In this document: piece by piece, positions 32,403-36,107 of the stretch
Numbering within the stretch: position 1 is the first letter of the stretch
Layout: each line of letters begins with the position of its first letter
Source of the DNA: Longimicrobiaceae bacterium
GTDB taxonomy: Bacteria > Gemmatimonadota > Gemmatimonadetes > Longimicrobiales > Longimicrobiaceae
DNA length: 36,107 bases
NCBI GenBank assembly: GCA_035696245.1
Contig: DASRQW010000215.1
Coordinates: 1 to 36,107, forward strand
Direction: 5' to 3'
The notes under the pieces: generated by a model
What the model saw: only the letters and a program-made list of their open reading frames with translations
Database searches by the model: none
Told to the model about the DNA's origin: nothing
Made by a program: the position numbers and the translations under genes

Positions 32403-33758
32403 TCACTCCGCGAGCGCCGGTAGCGCGGGCAGCGCCGGGACGCGGTCGATGTGGCGGATGATGAGGAAGAAGGAGATCGCGCCCAGCGGCCCCATCAGCC
32501 CCACCAGCAGGTAGACCGGCGTGTACGAGTAGTGGTCCACCAGGTAGCCAACCAGCAGCGTGAAGAGCATGCTCGCGATGCCGGCCGCCGTCCCGCCGAT
32601 GCCCGCCACCGAGCCCACGTCCTGCCGCGGGAAGCAGTCCGACGGGATGGTGATGAGGTTCACGTTCCAGCTCTGGAAGGCGAAGGCGATGATGCTCACG
32701 CCCGCCAGCACGCCGAAGTTGCCGGACGAACTCACCACCGTCGCGACGCCCAGAGGCAGCAGGAACGCGCTGGTGATCATCACCACGCGGCGCGCGCGGT
32801 CCACCGCCCAGCCGCGGCGAATGAGCAGGCTGCTGATGGCGCCGCCGGACAGGTTGCCCACGTCGGCCCACAGGAACGGGATCCACGCCAGCAGGCCGAT
32901 GAGCGCCAGGCTGAAGCCGCGCGCGTTCTTGAGGTAGTTGGGCAGCCACGAGATGAGGAACCACCAGACCGGGTCGGTGAAGAAGCGCGCGGCGATCATC
33001 GCCCACACCTGCCGGTGGCGGAAGAGGCCCAGCCAGGTGTGCCGCGGCCCCGCGGCCCCGCCGTCCTGCGGCTGGTCGCTCATGATCAGCGCACGCTCCT
33101 CGTCCGAGAGCGTGGGGTGCTTCGCGGGCGTGTGGTAGAAGAAGAACCACAGCAGCATCACCAGGATGGACAGCGCCGCGCCGATGAAGAAGGCGTAGTG
33201 CCAGCCGAAGGTGAGCGCCACGTACACGATCACCGGCGGCGCGACCACCGCGCCGATGCTGGCGCCGCTGTTGAAGATCGCCATCGCGAAGGCGCGCTCG
33301 CGCACCGGGAACCACTCCGCGACCGACTTGGCCGCGCCGGGCCAGTTGCCGCCCTCGCCGATGCCCAGGAGGAAGCGGAACGCGGCGAGCTGCACGGCGC
33401 TGCGGGCCGCGGCGTGCAGCATGGACGCGACCGTCCAGATGCCCACGAAGAGCATGAAGCCCACGCGCGTGCCCACCTTGTCCAGGATGCGCCCGGAGAT
33501 GGACTGCGAGATGGTGTACGCCAGCAGGAACATGGTGACCACGCGCGAATAGCTCACGTTGGTCATGTGGAACTGCTCCATGATCGTCGGCGCCAGCACC
33601 GACAGGGTCATGCGGTCTACGTAGTTGACCACCGTGACCAGGAAGATCATCCCGATCATCAGCCAGCGCAGGCCCTTGAACCGCCCCGCGGGCGACGCTC
33701 CCGCGCCGGTGGACGCGTGGCCGCGGGCGGCCTGGGCCGTGCTCGTCGTTCTCGCCAT
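32403..33758 (-). CDS. MFS transporter, hexuronate/oligouronate (ExuT-like) type
   Basis: This 451-aa inner-membrane protein has twelve predicted helices. It starts its first helix with RWLMIGMIFLVTVVNYVDRMTLSVLAP, where NYxDR is typical of the anion:cation symporter group that imports hexuronates. LLGIGEGGNWPGAAKSVAEWFP and the loop ILDKVGTRVG are also family features. The cytoplasmic loop after helix 6 contains HPTLSDEERALIMSD. Context supports uronate uptake: a reductase and a PL17 lyase gene lie upstream on the same strand, so the likely cargo is an unsaturated uronate or its oligomers from alginate-like polymers. The exact substrate is inferred. The ATG at 33758 is the natural start. Confidence 0.87.
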   Translation of the reverse strand: MARTTSTAQAARGHASTGAGASPAGRFKGLRWLMIGMIFLVTVVNYVDRMTLSVLAPTIMEQFHMTNVSYSRVVTMFLLAYTISQSISGRILDKVGTRVGFMLFVGIWTVASMLHAAARSAVQLAAFRFLLGIGEGGNWPGAAKSVAEWFPVRERAFAMAIFNSGASIGAVVAPPVIVYVALTFGWHYAFFIGAALSILVMLLWFFFYHTPAKHPTLSDEERALIMSDQPQDGGAAGPRHTWLGLFRHRQVWAMIAARFFTDPVWWFLISWLPNYLKNARGFSLALIGLLAWIPFLWADVGNLSGGAISSLLIRRGWAVDRARRVVMITSAFLLPLGVATVVSSSGNFGVLAGVSIIAFAFQSWNVNLITIPSDCFPRQDVGSVAGIGGTAAGIASMLFTLLVGYLVDHYSYTPVYLLVGLMGPLGAISFFLIIRHIDRVPALPALPALAE

Positions 33759-33854
33759 CTCGCTCCGTGGATCTCCGCCGCGGGGGCGGGTGTGGATGCG
33801 CGCGGGCGCCGCGTCCGCCGTCGTTTGGCCGACGGACGGGCGCCGCGGTTGTCG

Positions 33855-34613
33855 CTAGATGAAGTACGCGCCGCCGTTGATCTCCAGCGACTCACCGTTC
33901 ACGTACGACGAGGCGTCGGAGGCCAGGAAGAGCACGGCGTTCGCCACGTCGCCCGCCTCGCCCTCGCGGCCGGCGGCGGTGCGCGAGGCGACCACCTGCC
34001 GTACCTCCGGCTTGGTGAAGGTGTCGTGGAACGTGGTGTTGATCATCCCCGGCGACACGGCGTTCACGCGGATCTTGCGCGGCGCCAGCTCCTTGGCCAG
34101 CCCGCGCGTGAGCGTGAGCACGCCGCCCTTCGCGGCCGAGTACGCCAGCGCGCCGCCCCCGCCGCCGTCGCGCGCCGCGAGCGACGAGACGTTGACGATG
34201 GCGCCGCCGTCGGCGAAGTGCGGGAGCGCGGCCTGCACGGCCAGGAAGACGCTCTTGAGGTTGAGGTCCATCACCGCGTCCCAGAACGCCTCGTCCATCT
34301 CGTCGATCTTCTTGCGGGCCAGGATGCCGCCCGCGTTGTTGACGAGGACGTCGATCCGCCCGCCGAACGCCGCCAGCGTCTCGTCCACCAGGTGCTTCAC
34401 GCCCTGGGCCGTGCTCACGTCCGCCTGCACGGCGACGGCCTTGCCGCCCGCCGCCGTGACCTCGCCCGCCAGCGAGTTGGCGCGGCCGGCGCTGCTGTTG
34501 TAGTTGACGACGACGGCCGCGCCGCTCTCCGCCAGCTTCCGTACCACCGCCGCGCCGATGTCGCGCGCGCCGCCGGTGACGATCGCCACCTTCCCGTTCA
34601 GGTCCACTCGCAT
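33855..34613 (-). CDS. Short-chain dehydrogenase/reductase of the uronate cluster
   Basis: This 252-aa NAD(P)-dependent SDR has the cofactor site TGGARDIG near the N-terminus, NNAGG, VNVSS and the catalytic Tyr158-x3-Lys162 in YSAAK. PGMINT follows. The ATG at 34613 is preceded by GGAAGGGAAAGAG; a GTG five codons upstream at 34628 would place the ribosome site inside the gene. With an oligoalginate lyase and uronate transporter beside it, it likely reduces 4-deoxy-L-erythro-5-hexoseulose uronate to 2-keto-3-deoxygluconate, or acts like KduD. SDR substrate choice cannot be read from sequence alone. It is 58 bp from the lyase gene, probably in one operon. Confidence 0.88.
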   Translation of the reverse strand: MRVDLNGKVAIVTGGARDIGAAVVRKLAESGAAVVVNYNSSAGRANSLAGEVTAAGGKAVAVQADVSTAQGVKHLVDETLAAFGGRIDVLVNNAGGILARKKIDEMDEAFWDAVMDLNLKSVFLAVQAALPHFADGGAIVNVSSLAARDGGGGGALAYSAAKGGVLTLTRGLAKELAPRKIRVNAVSPGMINTTFHDTFTKPEVRQVVASRTAAGREGEAGDVANAVLFLASDASSYVNGESLEINGGAYFI

Positions 34614-34671
34614 CTCTTTCCCTTCCACGAAATGTCGATAGATGTCGTAATCCCGTCCGCTCCCGTGCGCC

Positions 34672-36107
34672 TCAGCGAGGCGCCTGGAGACCCTGGACGG
34701 AGTAGTTGCCGGTCCACTCGTACGTCTGCCCCCCGAAGGCCACGCGGTGCCGCGCGGTATCCGACGCGGGGCCGTTGCTCACCATCACCGTCCAGCGCAG
34801 GCCGTCCTTGCCCGTCACCTCCACCACGCTGGCCTCATCGCTCTGGCCGATCACGCGGACGGACTGGATGCTGGGCCGTGCATCTGCCGAACGCTCCTCC
34901 AGCTCGCTGAAGAAGCCGTGCGGCTCGATGGCGCTGGCGAAGAGCTGGTCGCCCGCCCGGCGCCGGAGGATCATCGCCGGCTCCTGGATCAGGTTGAAGC
35001 TCGGGTCGCCCGCCCCCGTCCGCGCGAAGATCACCTGGGTAGACGGCGCGCCCGCGGTGGTCACCGAGTAGTAGCGGTGCCCGTCCAGCCAGGTCATGCG
35101 GACGACGGAGTCGGTGGATGCGGACGCCTCGTTCCACAGGTGCTGGTATCCCGCCGCGGTGCCCAGCGCGTCCTGCCGCGCCGTGTGCGCCTCGTACTTC
35201 ACGTTCGAGGCGACGAGCTGCCCGCGGAAATGCACGGGATAGTCGTACGTGTGCTGCGCCGCGCTCTTGAGGCGGTACAGGTCGAGCACCACGGGGTACG
35301 GCAGCCGCGCGTCTCGAACGAGCAGCATGGTCCGCTGCATGGAGACGCCGGGGTAGAAGCCGTCGGCCTTCGCGCTCATCGCCTGCGCCGCGGGGTTCCG
35401 CGCGTCGAAGAAGTGGCGCGTGGCCCACTTCTCCTCGTCCGCCCTGTAGCTGCCCGCGCTCTGCGACTGCCCGTCCACCGTCACCGTGTTGTGGGCGATG
35501 GTCTGCTTGGCGTACGAGTCGTTCTCGGGCAGGTACCGGCCGCCGAACTTGGGCTCGATGTTGATCCACCGGCTGAACCCGTAGTCCGGCACCACCTCGT
35601 TGCCGCCGTCGAAGAAGATGAAGTGCAGCTTGTCGAAGTGGCCGTGACCCTGGCCGTGCACGCCGTACTTCATCAGCAGCATGGTGGCGTCGGTGCCCTC
35701 GCCGGAGCGGAGGATGCCCAGGCCGCCGCGCGCGCCGTCGGCCCCGTCCGTGAACTCCACGCTGCCCCAGCGGGCCTTCGGCGTTCCCGCGTGCGCCGCC
35801 ATGTCGCGGGCGACCTTCAGGCCCGCTCCGTTGAGGATCACGTCGCCCTGCATGGCCGCGGCGGCGAGCAGGCTCTCGTCCGCGCCGTACTGGCCGTAGC
35901 CGAGATCGACCGCCACCGTCGCCTCGGGCGAGGTCACGTCCATCGTGCGCGAGGCGTCGTTGATGGGCGCGAAGACGCCGTTCGGAAACGTGGTCTGCAT
36001 GGCCGAGTACAGGGCCTTCTTCAGGATCCCGCCGCGGTAGGCGTAGATGCCCACCTGCGGCTGGTTGCGCTGCACCGCGTCCGCGAGCTGGAAGAACGGG
36101 AGCAGGG
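34672..36107 (-). CDS. PL17-type oligoalginate lyase (partial, N-terminus beyond the window)
   Basis: The frame is open to the window end, so only the C-terminal 478 residues or so are present. It looks like a polysaccharide lyase of family 17 with the heparinase II/III-like fold: an alpha/alpha toroid end (GIYAYRGGILKKALYSAMQ), then a beta-sandwich with YGVHGQGHGHFDKLHFIFFDGGNEVVPDYGFSRW, IAHNTVTVDGQSQ and several strands. The HGHFDKL and HNTVTVDG segments carry metal or active-site residues in this group. PL17 enzymes release 4-deoxy-L-erythro-5-hexoseulose uronate from oligoalginate exolytically. The downstream reductase and MFS genes agree. Activity on another uronan cannot be excluded without the missing part. 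Confidence 0.85.
   Translation of the reverse strand, partial: LLPFFQLADAVQRNQPQVGIYAYRGGILKKALYSAMQTTFPNGVFAPINDASRTMDVTSPEATVAVDLGYGQYGADESLLAAAAMQGDVILNGAGLKVARDMAAHAGTPKARWGSVEFTDGADGARGGLGILRSGEGTDATMLLMKYGVHGQGHGHFDKLHFIFFDGGNEVVPDYGFSRWINIEPKFGGRYLPENDSYAKQTIAHNTVTVDGQSQSAGSYRADEEKWATRHFFDARNPAAQAMSAKADGFYPGVSMQRTMLLVRDARLPYPVVLDLYRLKSAAQHTYDYPVHFRGQLVASNVKYEAHTARQDALGTAAGYQHLWNEASASTDSVVRMTWLDGHRYYSVTTAGAPSTQVIFARTGAGDPSFNLIQEPAMILRRRAGDQLFASAIEPHGFFSELEERSADARPSIQSVRVIGQSDEASVVEVTGKDGLRWTVMVSNGPASDTARHRVAFGGQTYEWTGNYSVQGLQAPR

Noticed and set aside
1-36107. CRISPR array, tRNA or rRNA genes
   Set aside because: I saw no regularly spaced direct repeats of CRISPR length, and no tRNA or rRNA signature; a tRNA scan would be needed to exclude one completely.

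Overview
The window is high-GC bacterial DNA with many GTG and TTG starts, 4-bp stop/start overlaps and palindromic intergenic repeats. The gene content (surA-S4-pdxA-ftsEX-envC run, M56/BlaI operon, baeRF protein, grasp-with-spasm RiPP cluster, PL17 lyase) fits a Gemmatimonadota genome of the Longimicrobium type. That assignment is inference; there is no rRNA gene here and I recognised no tRNA gene.

Layout. 1-6115 (+): envelope and housekeeping genes: SurA-like chaperone, small S4 RNA-binding protein, PdxA, FtsE, FtsX and an EnvC-like amidase activator with a degenerate LytM domain. 6489-8910 (+): HolB (clamp-loader delta prime), MoaC and a lytic transglycosylase, closed by a strong hairpin. 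9150-11042 (+): a large membrane protein joining a TIGR04222-like region to a rhomboid protease. 11475-13547 (-): an unknown protein and a baeRF-type protein. 13828-17252 (+): a thioredoxin-fold protein and a hybrid histidine kinase with an ethylene-receptor-like membrane domain.

17624-21974 (-) is a four-gene operon: BlaI-like repressor, M56 (BlaR1-like) membrane peptidase and two exported paralogues that share an RVNG-containing segment with the peptidase's C-terminus. A perfect 20-bp palindrome overlaps the predicted promoter. 22384-23384 (-) is an exported alpha/beta hydrolase broken by a frameshift.

The main point of interest is 24146-30635 (+), a complete RiPP locus of the grasp-with-spasm class. 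It has two precursor peptides with matching 26-residue leaders ending in Gly-Ala, a perfect 38-nt palindrome, an ATP-grasp ligase, an unrecognised 75-aa protein, a SPASM-domain maturase without a radical-SAM CxxxCxxC motif, a C39-peptidase ABC transporter and an HlyD-type adaptor. From the ligase onward every junction is a 4-bp overlap. The likely logic is precursor excess set by the hairpin, side-chain ester or amide ring formation by the ligase, then leader removal after Gly-Ala and export.

31048-36107 (-): an NHL beta-propeller protein, a 257-bp element bounded by 45-bp inverted repeats, and a uronate cluster (MFS transporter, SDR reductase, PL17-type oligoalginate lyase running off the end). 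Dispersed repeats include a ~29-bp unit around GGGTGCGATTTATCGCATCC and a 9-mer, CATCTCCCG, concentrated between genes.
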